From Callaeas wilsoni (taxonomy: Eukaryota > Chordata > Aves > Passeriformes > Callaeidae): 64,000 nucleotides of DNA. This document shows, piece after piece, positions 25,901 to 39,326 of this stretch. The position numbers and the translations under genes are program-made. Below the pieces are notes generated by a model that ran no database searches, was not told the origin of the DNA, and saw nothing but the letters and a program-made list of their open reading frames with translations. The DNA lies in the NCBI GenBank assembly GCA_013398955.1, contig VWPU01002940.1, forward strand, positions 116,431 through 180,430, written 5' to 3'. Within the stretch, counting starts at the first letter, position 1. Every line of letters starts with the position of its first letter.

Positions 25901-28900
25901 ATCTTCATCAAAGGGCTATTTCTTTCACAAATCTGGCTAAACCCAAACCTATTCAGAGAGACATGGCTTGGAATGAGAACATTAAGTGTATTTTATTCTC
26001 ATGCTAACATTTGGAAGGCCAGTGAGTGCACAGGAATAGGTGATGAAGTCATATATGAATAAGGTGAAGTGTTATTGTACCATGTAGCTCACAAAATCAG
26101 AGCATTAGGCTGAAGGCTGAGCAATCACATAGGCTTGTTCAGGCTCCTGTCTTCAGTAGTTACATTTCATTTATGCCAGATGAATGACATATTACATAAT
26201 CAGATATGAAAAATACCACCCAAGGATCCTGAGAGCATGCAAACCTCTCTGTGGGCTATATGAGCTTCTGTGGAGAAGAAGCAGCAAGAGACCTAACAGC
26301 CCTGGACAAAGAAGATGTCACATGAAAATAGGTGATGGATAAAGCATGGGACTATGTAATAGGCAATGATCATGAGCATTACCTGGGAACAGTACTATGA
26401 GCAAGGTTTTAATGCTCTTTCCATTTCTTCTAATTCCAGTGAAATCAGGCTGCATGCATCTTCGTCTAACTGAAAACTCTCTCATCAAAGAAGTATCTAA
26501 CCCCATCATTAAGCTTCTTTTCATGAGATATAATTATTGCTATTAACAGTTACATTTTTGCTGTAGTAGTCTGCTTTCCGTATACTCCCCACTATTATCA
26601 GAGCATCTTTCCCCAGGTTTGCACATTCCATAAGGTCAACAAAATCAAGGGTTTTCAGCACATCTATCTTTGTCACGGCAGCTCGTGAAGGAGCTAACTT
26701 TTTCCCCACCATGGTACAGTCCACTTCATTGTTTCATGTCTCTCAGATTGGAAAAAGAAACTCAGGAAAATAAGCTTTCCTTAAGTAGCCAGACTCCAGA
26801 TATTTAGCACCTACATCCACGCAGAAGCATAACCTATGCAAGCGCCTGATCTTGCAAAAGGAATAAGGTGTTGTTGCAGGAAGAAGCGCTGGGCAGCACA
26901 CAAGGTTTCCCTGCCCATGGTCATGGATGAGCACCAATAAGTCCTTTTAGAATACTACCCTTTTAAAATTGTAGATTTTGCTGCTATTTACACATTTTTA
27001 TATATATTCTCTTAAGTTTCTGAGTTCCTTAGGAAATGCATTGGGTGAAGAAGGGCTGATGACAAACATTTTAGTCCTCTTAATTATTATTCTTCCACTG
27101 AAGTCAAGATGAAAACACCCAAAGTAAAACAAAGAGGGTTTGCCAGAACAGGTGGACAGCTCTTCCTTAGTTACAATATATATAAGACTCAGAATAAAAT
27201 GTAAGAAGTACAAGAGCAAAACTTTATTTATTATTCAAGAATGAACAAAGTAACTCCCAAGTGGATGGATTGTCTTGTGTGACACAAGATTTGTTTTGTC
27301 AAAAAGTACTTCTTTGCAGATGTGTCTATGTTAACACTGCTACATACCTCTATAAACATTTGAAAGAGCTTGGGTCATTTTTCGTGAACAAAACTGAACC
27401 AATATCTCTACCCCCTCATTTACAAATCCCTTATTTTTTGATCCTTGATACATTAACATCTTGATACTTAGTGAATCAATATGAATCTCAGGTGTTAGAA
27501 ACAAAAGAAATTTTACATCACCTCATTATGAAATACAAAAGTCAGTTTCCCCTGTACTCCCAGAAGTGAACTAGAAAAGCACATCTAAAGATTAGATGTA
27601 ATTCAAACATAGGTAGATGTAGACATTGTCTAAATGAAAAGAGAAGAGAGGAAAAAACTCCTCAGTTGCCAATGTCCCTCACAAAGTTGATTGTTACTAT
27701 ATGTTACTATACTACACTGAGAAGGTGTGCAAAGGTCTCTTGGACTCTTTTCTCTCATTAGTGGTGATAGATAAAACAGTCAGAAAACTTCTCATTTAAT
27801 TTTGTTGATTTTTGAATAACTGTTGGTACAACTATCCAATCAGGCTGAGACATGGAAGATTCCCTGCAGCTGTTCCAGCAGAAAATGAAAATACATCAGT
27901 AATTCCTCTGTAGCATGTCCCTAACCTTGGGCTCCAAGCAGACGTCACTCAGAAACTCCAACTCAACCTCACTGTAGACATTTAACAATTAATCTGACAG
28001 AAGAAATGACCTTGCATGTTTGTGATTGGATAAAAGATTGTTGCCAGCTGTGAAAGAAAGATGTGGTAGTTACAATTCAAGAAGATAACCATTTTCAGAC
28101 TTTATTACCATTGAATACATTCTGATGAAAACCAGTCGTGACAGACCTCAAAAGCTGAGGCTAACGCGAAACTCTTTTAATGCTGGATTACTGAGAGGCA
28201 TATGTGGGAAAGCTTATGAGTGGATTTTTTTTCATGGGTACACATCACATCCATTTCTATGATTCAGGGTGGCAAAGCTGATGCAGAATTAGCAATGCTA
28301 AACTCAGAAGACCTCGCTTTCAGAAAAGACAAGTATATGGCAAGTAATAATGATGGAGGAAGAAAGGAAAATGGAATGATGAGAGCAGCACCAGGTGAGA
28401 GCAGTGCCTAATGGGCCAGTGGAACTGGCCATGGCAGTCAAAACCAACTGCAGCCATTGTACAATAAATACAAAGCTTTGAAATAAGAAAAATGTTTGAT
28501 CTCTTAAGGAAGCATGTGAAATTAGATGCTATTGCAAATAATAGGAACATGATAAAATAACTTTCACCAATGGAACAAGACGCGCAGAGGGAAAAGCTTT
28601 AAATAAATATAAAGGCAGTAAGGAAGAATTATCTAACATTATATGATTGTCTGTAAAGAAGAGAAGGAGATGGTGTGCATAATAGTCTGCTCAGCTGATC
28701 ATCTGTTCCAGAAGACTGATGAAACAGACTCCAGTAAGCAATTCTCAGGGACAAGATTGTCAAGCTGTTACATGGGAAAGAGAAAGGCAAAGTCATCCAG
28801 AACCTTCCCCTTCTTGGTTAAAGCACTCTCTGAATTTGGAGGCTGAAATTCCCGTGCGCCCACAGAGCCAAAACTGTAAGCTGAGGCACTGATATCTAAC

Positions 28901-31900
28901 ATCTCTTAGGAGAAAATTCACAAGGAAAAGTAAATATATTAACCATATGGAAAATATAAAATTATGATTGAAATGAGAAGAAGGTTTCTTCTACTCATCA
29001 GGTCTTGAAATCGAAAGTAGAGACAAGAGCGCCGTCTAAATTTCTGGGGTTTTCCTTCATACATTAACTGTCTTTGCATGTTCCTCTTTCTTCCTCTGTG
29101 ACATATTAACAGTGAACAATAACAGTGAACTTGGTGGTCAAGAAGCAATCCCTTTTTGTGTGTGTTCTGAAATCAAAACACTTTAAAACTCCTGATTTCT
29201 GGGTAGATTTCCCTGTTAAACGATTTTTTTCCAAACTTTCACTTTGGATGAAATTTACCCTACAAATTTTCTGTTGGATTAATAGGAAGGAAATGGTATG
29301 TGAAAAGGGGCTTACTAGTATTACTTGATAGTGATTAATTACTTCAGTGTTAGGAGAAGTGATTGAGATAACAGGCATTTAGGTCTTTCTGTCATTAACA
29401 AAGCAGCTCTTACAAGGGACTAGCTTGAAATAGATTCAAATAAACACGATAAAAAATTTATTCCACTAAAAATAATGTTCCAAGTAAGAGACACACCTTG
29501 AGATTTGGGATATAATTTATCTAAGTATCCCTTAGAGATGCTTTCTTCTCTGCAAGCCAAATGAAAAATCACAGTATCACTTAATGCTCTTTTTTACCTA
29601 TAAAATATTTTATTGTTAGTTAGGTAGCATGTAATATATAGTGCAATTTGGTTCACATGATAGTGACTATTCTGTTCTTTTCAAATTGCAAAGACTCATT
29701 ACCATGAAGCTAATGAAACATAAGTACCTAGACCAGACTTTAAAACTGATGGATCCATATTCTTCCCCATTCCAGAGTCAAAAGGAATTTTCTCAGCAAC
29801 ATCAGCAAGAAGTAGATAGATGGTGATCAGATTTTCCATGAGATTAAGTGGCTGTCTTAGTGAGAATGAATCCATTCTGAAAGCAGAGCTTAGAGAACAT
29901 GTCAGCAAAATTAGAAATTTCATGGGGGGAATTTCCCTTGTCTCCAGCATAGAAAGTATTATTAGCATAATTCCTCAAGCGCACACTAGCTAAGATACCT
30001 GTGAGTTATTTATTAATAGTTAAAGGAGTTATTTGGCATCCCGCATCAAATATAATTCTTGAAAAGGGCTGACAGCAGAATATATTTGTTAACTAGAGAC
30101 ATGCCTTGACTTTGCCAAGAGAAATACTGAACTACATGTGCCCTTACTGAAGGAGAGTGTGCCTTTTTTAAATTGAAGTCCTTCTTTATATAATTTCCTT
30201 TTTCATCTTGTCATATTTCTCTAAATTTAGATTGATAATAGTAGCAACAGGAATAAGGTAGATTGCATTAAAGAGGAGTTCTGCCTGTTATACCATTCAA
30301 AGCTTACGTCTTTCTGCAGCATTTTCTTTATATAGCAATAGAAGACCACCCTTGTGATACCCTAAAACCTTGACTTGTTTATATTTTGTTCATTTTCTTT
30401 AGTTTAATGAGGTGATAAATAAACAAGCTTCTCAAGGAATGAGAGACTGTCAGTGCTAGAAAATGAAGTTCTCTGTTTATTCATAGGCCAGATATAGATG
30501 GCAACAGGCACCATGAAAAACGTCTGACAGTAATCATGCAGTTGGTCTGAGAGAACAAGACCAAGTTAAGTGGTGTTTTTTAATGTAACTCCTTGCTGCT
30601 TCACATTTGGGACCCTTTCCTGAGCTGAGATGGTCAATGCTATTGACCCATGGTCAAGTATGTGGAATCCAGACTGGAGAATCAAAGATAAGAATTGACT
30701 TGTAGGCTGTTCTCTCACAAACCTCCTCTCTTCTAATTGATTTTCCATATGAAATAAAAAAAAAACTAGAGTGAAAACCGATATCTGTGACATAGTAATT
30801 CATAAGAAAGCTATAGTATGGTAAAATTGCTCAGGCAGAGTAGTCTCTTGAGCACCCTGAGCAGAGGCGTGCTGCACTGCTATTTAGATTCTCTCCCTTT
30901 GGCTGCCTCTCAAGACAGACGGCTTCTCAATCACGCTGTAGGCTATTTATCTGGGCAGACGTGGTAGGGAATTAATCTACCTGGCGTGCTTGGACACGCA
31001 GGGTCTCATCTGCTCTTAAGGGTACCCTCCAGCCTGTCTGAGCCCATACTTCCAAGATCACTGTCTAGTTTTGATGATGATTTTGACTCCTGGAATGGCC
31101 ATCAAACAGCAACACAGAGAATCTCTTGGAGTCCATCGCTACCGATGATCGAGAACCTTGGGACTTTCATGTGAGCTAATGCAAGTATCAAGATCTATTA
31201 TGTATAATATGGCAAAAAAACCCAACATACTCATGAAGTTTCACAAGATTTATCCTGGCTTTTAGATACTGGGAAACTGCTTTAAAAACTTCTGAAGCAG
31301 CATCGCTGATGTCAAAGGTCAATATTTTAAAATGATGTTCTCACAAAATCAAATCAAATAGGATATTTATTTCACTGTGTCATGCAACTTTTTTTAAAGT
31401 TATTTTTGCAAGTCTACTGACAGTAGATAGCATTTTGCTTGTAACTGCTCTTTTGCTGGTGGAGAAAGAAGATCCTGATTAGAAAGAATTCTGTATATAC
31501 ACACACACAAATATTCTATTTACTTTCCTGTAAACATTTGTTTACGTCCTAAAAATTAGCAGTCATTACAGCTGTATGTGAAATTGCCACACATTGATGG
31601 CAATTTGTCTTGTTTTATTTTAAATCTTAAAATCAAAAATAAGAGAATATTTTGGACAATAGCAGTCACATGGACATTTTTGCAGGACTGGGAACAGACA
31701 TACTACTTAAGATGTTGCTAAGACATTATAGGGGAAAAAAGGAGGCAAAATTGCAATTATGTCTTTTAATATAAAGTTATAACTCTTTCAGCCCTGTTTT
31801 ATTCTGCAAACACTATAATTTACTGTAGTGATTCTCTACTAATCAGATGTTGTTATTGCAGTGTTCTCTTTTACCAGGACATTTTAGTGTTAAAAATTAT

Positions 31901-32811
31901 AAAAGATGTCAGTCAGTTTTGAGTGTACTGCAATTATTTTTATGGCTGATAAACTGAATGAATAACTCTCTGTGTACAACCTAGGCAGAGCAGGTTTGAA
32001 CAGTCCTTGGTTTGCTTTTGATTTACATGTCTATACAAAGATGTGCAACTCTTAAAAAATACAGTATTACTGCGCAATATAACAATTGGATTAGAAGTGA
32101 TTCTACTGAACATTTTTGCTTTCTTTCACATATTATTGCAGTTGCAAAAATATATACACACACTAGGTCAAACCCTGTGCTCACTAAAATACAGCTATTA
32201 AAGTTTCTTTTTTAAGATAAACTGATGAGATTGCAAAGATTCTTGAAAAGATTAAAAAAAGGGGTTGTGTTGTGATTGGTCTCGAGGTCATTAAAAACAA
32301 TGTGGGCAGATAACTTTTAGCTGGGACCTAAAACACTAAAAGTGATGATAAAGAATCCTTGAATGACGAGGCAACTTCTCCTTTCCTGAACCAGGATTAT
32401 CCTACAGAGCTTCAAGAAAACCCCAGAGTAAAGGTAAGGAAAAAACAGTTTTAGTGCAACATCCCTTAATTATACACAGATGTTTACCAAGAAATGTAGC
32501 TATATCATCTGCATGGCAGAGAAAAACAGGGATTTTATTCCTCTGTCTGTTATCAATTAAATCATCAGAACAATTATCATTCAAATTACAATGTATCATT
32601 TCACTTTTAGAATGTATGGGGAGGAGGCAATCTATGAAGCAGAAATCTGCTAACCATCAAAGCAACAAAGAAACATTAAAGTTCAATGGACAGTTTGTTC
32701 ATGTTTTAATCTAGGGGGTTTTTTGGTAAAAAATGGAAACCATGTTCACATGGTGTAAGTATCACTTGCGTCAAAAAAGCCTTTGAGGTTCAATCCAGTG
32801 AGACAGTCAAT

Positions 32812-32866
32812 CTCTTTCTTTTTTTTCCTTCTTTTCCCGTCCCTCCCCCCACCTTTTTTTTTTCTA
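32812..32866 (+). repeat. Polypyrimidine tract
   Basis: About 55 bases that are almost all C and T, in three sections: T-rich, C-rich, then T-rich. It is not followed by an AG in a convincing splice context. Such tracts can adopt triplex structure, but nothing here shows a function. Confidence 0.7.
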
Positions 32867-35800
32867 ACACCCAAAAATGTTTTCAAGAGGGCAATATGAT
32901 CCTAGGAGATCCCAAGGTGTCACTACTAGAGTTTTTATCTGGGAAAATATCTGCTGAGAGGGAAATTTGACATAAGAACAGAAATAAAATGCTTAACTTC
33001 TAACTGTATTCCTTTGGAAAATGGTTGCAACTAGGAACTGATTCCTGTTAATGCTGAGATTCTGTTAGCTTCCACTGTGCATGTGTTATACCTGCTCAAT
33101 GTTATTTATTATGGTATCTATGTTTTAAAGTATTCATCTGACCTTAGAAAAGGGATATAGTCCAATCCTTTTTACTGTATATATATCTTGCATAAATTAA
33201 TGAAATGCCAGGTAAGTAGTTTCCTTATTGTGTTTAAGCTGAAAAAACTGTAAAACCAGCAAATACCTGCTGGGTTTTTTTTAAAGAAAACAGAGATCTG
33301 TTTCTTGTGGGAACAGGTGTGTTGCTATGAAAAATTAAAATCCTCAACAAATAATCCACATGGGATGTTAGATACTATCCCCAGGTACTTCTGTTTTTTC
33401 TACTAGCAGTTATTTTCAGAAATTATTCCCTATAAAAATATTAATATTTTCTCTTGCTGTGAAATTTAAACCCTTTTTTCCTTCTAAAGTTAAGCAACAA
33501 GTATGCCACTGTACTTCCTGATGCAATATCTGCCTGGGACAAAGGGTCATATTCATGAAAAGCTTTCTGTGGCCAGGGCTCTTTAATACTTTCCTTTTAA
33601 AGCTGAAAATAAAGACACATGATTTTATTAGAGATACACAAAATGTCATAATTACCTAGTCGCAGAGATTAGTGTCTCCTTAAGGTAACCCTTAAGCAAG
33701 GACGGATTTTTCCACCAGGTTCAAATGCAGGGATTGGAAAGAGCCCTCTGCCTGTGCCCCCAGCATGTGTGCTGATATGCAGTCTGCTTGCACAATTAGT
33801 GCCTGAATTTAAACTCAGCTTTGTTTAAACTGCCATTTATACCTATAATTTTTGGCACTCTGTCCAGAAGGACAAAACAGCCAGAAAAAAAGAATCATTC
33901 TCCAGTAAGCAAATGCAATCTGCCTGCTGTCAACTGTCCTTTTCCAGCAGATGAGGCTGCCTTTTCCACGTTTAGAGGTCTAGTTCAAATGTTTTACATG
34001 GGCAGAACAATTATAAGGAGAGTCATGAGCTTAGAAAAATAACTGCCATGGGATTTATTACTGCATTTTCTCTTAAAATTTAAGTGTATACTATGTTAAG
34101 AGTAGTTCAGGCTGTTTGTGTATATTTGCTGTCTCTTCACTGCATGTAAACACACATTTGTGAATTCAAACAAGCTATCATTTCATGGCAGTATCTAAGT
34201 GCCTGGTATTAATAACAGTGATACAGTGTCTGTATTAACAAAAGAGATAAACTTTTGTTTTGAAATTGCCTGTCCCTTACAGGCATAGAAGTATTGCAGA
34301 GTTTGGGAATTTGTTTGCTTTGAGTGCTCATAGCTTTTCGCTTGTGGTGCACAGCTGAGCAGAGTATCACCTTTGGTGCCAGAAAGGCACAGCAGCCTTC
34401 TACTGCCCACCTTTCCCAAAAGTAAACATCCACAGGATCATTTTACTTCAGGACCTACTTTCTGACATTTCAGGTACCTTGTACATACACTCACCTTGCC
34501 ACCCTAAAAAGTGACAGTGGTTTGTCACTAATCAAGTATTACATGCACCATCTACTTTGCTCAGTAAAATGTCTCAGGAAGTGTTGCCATAGGAGATTGA
34601 AAGGAATTTATTGTTTTACTGATTTGGAAACGGCGCATATGTGGGTTGTGGAGGTAATGTACTGCTGAGACAAGTGTGTATTCCAGCTGGCTCAAAGGCT
34701 AGACATGCCTCCTAACTTTTATGCTCCTTAACATTTAAATGTGCCAAAAGAAGCTCCTGGGCATCCTCAGGAGCAGGCCCAGTCCTTTGCTTGCTGACAG
34801 CGTGTCTAAACCTGAACCTGGTCCTATTTTGAACATACTGGGAGCTTGAGAGCACAGCTTGAGACTTAGCTTTTAAATCAAGCTTTCCACAGACTGCCAG
34901 CTGCGAAGCCCTGGATGATAAGTTTACTGGCAAGGTTTGTGTTTCTTTGCTGAACTCAAAGCCTCAGGGCAGTAAGACGGCGGTGCGGATTTTTGGCCCT
35001 TTCATCCTAACTATTAATTGATCTTCAAGTACCTTGTGCAAGATATGCCATCACAGCTCCATGAAGGATCATTAAAAATACTGGCTGTGTTACATGATAG
35101 ATATATGTATTTTTCTGTGATACAACATGAGCCCCAGCTCTCCATCAAGAATATTTAATTCCCATTTACTCCAGCTATTTTTTCTATTGTTTTATTTGCA
35201 GATTACAACTGAAAAGAGGTAGTTGCTTTCTCTTACATGTATTTACCACTCAAACGCTGAATAGCTGCTTCATTTATATACACACTAGAAGTACTTTTAT
35301 AAGAAGCACCAAGTTACTGGAACTATTTTCACGGAAAATACACAGTAATCAAATTATCGCAGCACTTAAAATCAGTCTCATGGGGTAAATACTCAGAGTT
35401 ATGAATGTGATCTTTTGCTTTCTGCACATGCTCTGCAGTGATGACTTGAAAAACACTGATGAATAGAGCTGCTATAAAGTCATTCCCTGGAATATTTAAC
35501 ACACTCATTGAGAAGCAAACAGTGCTTTATTAATTAAAACCAATGCCTTCTGTCTCACTTCACAGCACAGACATAGCAAAATTCAGACTTTGAGAAACTG
35601 GAAAGAAAAGAGTTAAATGACATGGCCCTGCAGCCTAATTGTGCCCTCTGGAAGTTGCACGTTGTTTGGGAACCCCCAGGGCCTTTCCTGCTTCTCGAGT
35701 ATGAGGTGTATGTGCAGAGATAAAAGGATAGGATGGAGCAGTGCAGCAGGACAGGGGCTGTAAGAGGTGCCTGGGGAGCAGCTGTATCTCTCTGAGTGTG

Positions 35801-38800
35801 GATGTGAATCCCTGTCAGTGACTCCCGCACTCACCATCAAAGGGAAGAGATACTGATGCACCTGGGAAGAGCCTGTGTACCTCATTTCTGCACTGTCATG
35901 TGTACATTACTAGTGGTAGGGTACCGAGATCATCATCAGCTAGAAGGGAGAGATATGTGTGGTCTGTGGGTTTACAGACTGGCAAGTCAAAGAAAGGTGT
36001 TAGACTGAGTCATCTGCAGAAGGATGAAGGCACTGTAAATAACCTTTTTTCAAAAATCGTTGATGTGATGATCTTTTTATGCAGCTGAGTAAGTGCTTGA
36101 GAGTAGGACAGATCGAGGCAAATTAAAACTTGAATTCCCCAGGTTTCAAAAATTTAAACCGAGATCTGCACATGCATTCCCTGCTTTTCACAAACTTAGG
36201 ATTTGCCACGCCTGTTTCTCAGAAAGGAAACAAAGTACTTCTAAGCAACCTTAAATCAGTTTTAAAAAATCTTTTTCTGGTTTGCTTTGTTTGTCTCACT
36301 GGATCTACTTGGGTTGAGTTGCCTTTTGATTTGTTTTAATGAAAGAGAAATTTTTCTATCGGAAAGTGCATCATCATTTTGTGCATTTTTTTTCTTTTTG
36401 AGCTTTGTTACAAGGAGAAAGCTTTAGCCACCTGAATAATCTAGTGTATTTGTCTTGTCCTCCGGGCACACTGGTCCACACCCTGCAATTCTACCTCCCC
36501 TCACCACTTCACCTTCCACTCTATCCATTTTGCTTTTCTTCTCATTGCAGCATTTTGGAATATATAAGCACCTAAAAAGATATTCCTAAATAGGAATGTG
36601 ATTTATACATAGTGGTTGAAGCACTTCCAGCTTCAAACACACATACACAAGCACACAGTGCTCTCCATTCCTCTAGAACTTCAACTCCTTTAGAGGGAAG
36701 ACTCAGGTAGGTGGCTCTCCCATCTGGCTAATGATATGCCATGTCCTGCTTCTCTAAGAAATTTTCTCCCAACATACAGGGTAGTTCAATGTTCACTGAA
36801 ATTGCTGAAGGACAGAGTTGCTGATTTCTTCATTAATCTTTTTGGCCACCACACCTGGTTGTAAACCAGTCATATCTGTGCAAGATAGTCCTTCCCAAAC
36901 AAACATGCTGCTTTCCCAAACACTCAATGCTACTGAAACGCAACTCTTTCTTCCTCAAAAATAAAATAAAAAACAACAAAAAAAAAAATTGGGGAAGCAC
37001 ATAGTGATTCAGAAAAACACTAAGTGACTGAGGTCACTTAGGACATAATTGCAGCTCCAGTGTGATCTTGAAATCTACATGCACAAAAAAGCCCTGCTGA
37101 GAGTTACTTTCTTTTTTTTAATGAATGTCAATTTTTAATTTTTTTTTTTACCCCTTGGTTCCAAAGACAGATAAATCTTGGGAAATTTTGAATCAAGTAG
37201 CACAATGCTTGAAGCACAAAATTTATCCAGTGGTCCTATTACGGACATCTGAACTACGGTCCAGTTGAAAAATGTGCGTAAGATTTAGGGGCACATAGAT
37301 AAGTTATAGAAAAATGCATTTAGAGCACTAGCTCTAACATAACTACCATGTTTCTCTAAAGAGTGAAACAACTATAAAAGTGAAAAAACCTACATCTAAC
37401 AGCTGAAGTTCCTGCATTTCTAATTTGTAATACATCATGTCATAATCATATGTGATGCTCAGCATGACAAATAAAGACAGATTACCTGGCCAGAATAGCT
37501 TATAAAGTCCTGATGTTTTAAACACTTTCATAGGGTGTGGTGTTTACGCTATGAAGAGTGCCATTAACTGCACTGTAACTACCTCTGGAATAAAGCAGTG
37601 TCATTGACTTCAATGAGACTACTCATGGTAATAAGCACCGTGCCCAGGGCTGTCTGGAGATTGCTATTATTGCTAGTTACATGCACTTCATGTTGCAGTA
37701 GCCACTAGAAGACAAGTCATGGACCTGGGCTCCACTGGGTTAATCACTATGGTGCCCAAAGTTGAGAATGAGAATAATATGGATGGTGAAGAGAGGAAAA
37801 CTAGGATGAGAGTGAGAAGAATAGGAAACTAGTGTTTCAGCATTGTTACTTGGCAAGTTGCTACATATATTTCAGACTTACAGTTTTTAAAAGCTAATAA
37901 TAATGGCTTTGTTTAATCAGAGCCGCATTCAACAGGAAAGTTATTTACATATTTTAAAAGACTCTGAAGGGCTCCTTCTATACTGGCTCACTTAGCCCTT
38001 TTCCTCCCATTTTTCCCCACTGTGACTTTTGAAAGCAGGATCCACAGCAATATGTGCTTCTATAGGAAGAAAAATAAAGACTTACATTTTGTTGTGGTCA
38101 TGGTAAAAAAACTGTACACAGACCTTTTTCTTTAACTCCATTGTTTGAAACTTTGCTAGTTCCTTTTTTTTTTTTCTCACTTCCTCTTACTTGTATTTGT
38201 AGAGTGTGAGAGAGGTTAAATGCTTTCAGTGTTTGATCAGTCACCACCTGAGAGTACCCTGGAAATCAACGTCTTCTACAAGCTGAATTTTGTGACTGTG
38301 TGCACATGAATGTGTGAATATGAGCGTATGAGTAATTGTTAAGAATGCGCAAGTGTGTTGTGGTAATTATTTTCCTCCATTCGTGGGCTTTTCAAAGCAG
38401 AAAACATTAAATTGAGCTACAGGGAAAAAAATATAAAGAAAATCCCCTTAAAAACTAATTTCCTAGACCAAATATCAGAATATTTTAGGGGAGGGAGAGT
38501 AGGGGGGTTAACACTGCCGAAGCAGTTAGAATTTTTTTTTTTTAAAAGCATAATTCTTTACAAATATATGCAGTGTGGGAGGAAGGAAGGACTTGTGGTT
38601 TTGGCACTTGACTGGTAAGCTCACAAGAGCTAGATTCTGTTTCCAGCTCTGCCACAGACTGTTCATAGATGCTATCAGAGTGAAAATAATAAATAATAAT
38701 AGTTATGAGCACTTCTGCAAATTGTTATCATCTTTCTCTGCTTGTAAAAAGGGAATAAGAACAGTACTTCCCTCCTAGTGCATGATTTTTAATGTGCTGG

Positions 38801-38825
38801 TGTCGTAAGAAGACTAAAGCTGCCC

Positions 38826-38955
38826 AATCTGGTGCTGTGCAGGGACCCCTTGGCAGCTGATACCCGGAGCAGCGCAGGGCGTGTGAGCCCTGGTGCTTTG
38901 GCCAGCCCAGGTGGCCGTGTCTGGGGGAGGGCTCGCTTGGCTGTAGCCACGGGAC
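38826..38955. other. Isolated GC- and CpG-rich patch
   Basis: About 130 bp with several CpGs (in CCCGG, AGCGC, GGCGT, GCCGT, CTCGC, CACGG) inside a long AT-rich region. It is too short for a CpG island by usual criteria. It could be a small regulatory element, a decayed exon or chance. Confidence 0.4.
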
Positions 38956-39292
38956 ACAATGTTAGGGCAGGCTGACATCAGCGAAGCGGTTAAAAGGCAT
39001 TATCACAAAGGAAATTAATTTCTGAGGGGCTTCAAGTAATAACGTTTCTTTCTGGTATTTAAAAGGATTGTGACAAGAGTGGTAGGAGATGCCAAGATAT
39101 ATGTTAAAGCGCTCAATTCAGTGTTTTTAGCTAAAAATATTTTCTGTGCAACAAAATCAGTGGGGGCTCAGATGTCTCATGCTTCTTCCAGCTACCTGGC
39201 TAGGCTTATGCACCCTGATTCCAAGTGAACATACAAGCTACGGATGAAGAAAATTCCTCCTTGTTGAAGGGAAGGGTAGGGGTTTATAATAA

Positions 39293-39326
39293 TGTTGTGG
39301 TTTAACCCAGCAGGCAGCTGAAACCA
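39293..39326 (-). repeat. Short LTR-end fragment
   Basis: TGTTGTGGTTTAACCC followed by AGCAGGCAGCTG matches the terminus, in reverse, of the LTR family at 18865-20545 (which ends ...GGGGTTAAACCATGACA). Only ~34 bp is recognisable, so the rest must be deleted or too diverged. Alternatively this is a chance resemblance. Confidence 0.5.

Larger units (their letters stand above)
20546..39292. other. Long stretch with no recognisable gene or interspersed repeat
   Basis: About 18.7 kb of AT-rich DNA in which I found no CR1 tail, LTR ends, RNA gene or coding pattern. It does contain low-complexity pieces: C7-A6-C6-A5 at 22974-22997, a pyrimidine tract at 32812-32866, and T12 runs at 38164-38175 and 38532-38543. 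It also has a homeodomain-type TAAT cluster at 21614-21640 and a GC-rich patch at 38826-38955. All open frames are under 95 codons. A minus-strand 67-codon frame at 26521-26724 reads smoothly but matches nothing I know. Confidence 0.5.

Noticed and set aside
26521..26724. 67-codon minus-strand frame with protein-like composition
   Set aside because: I cannot match it to any family. There is no splice or promoter context and its length is within chance expectation.
32780..32800. GGTTCAATCC resembling a tRNA T-arm box
   Set aside because: No A box, acceptor stem or cloverleaf can be drawn around it.
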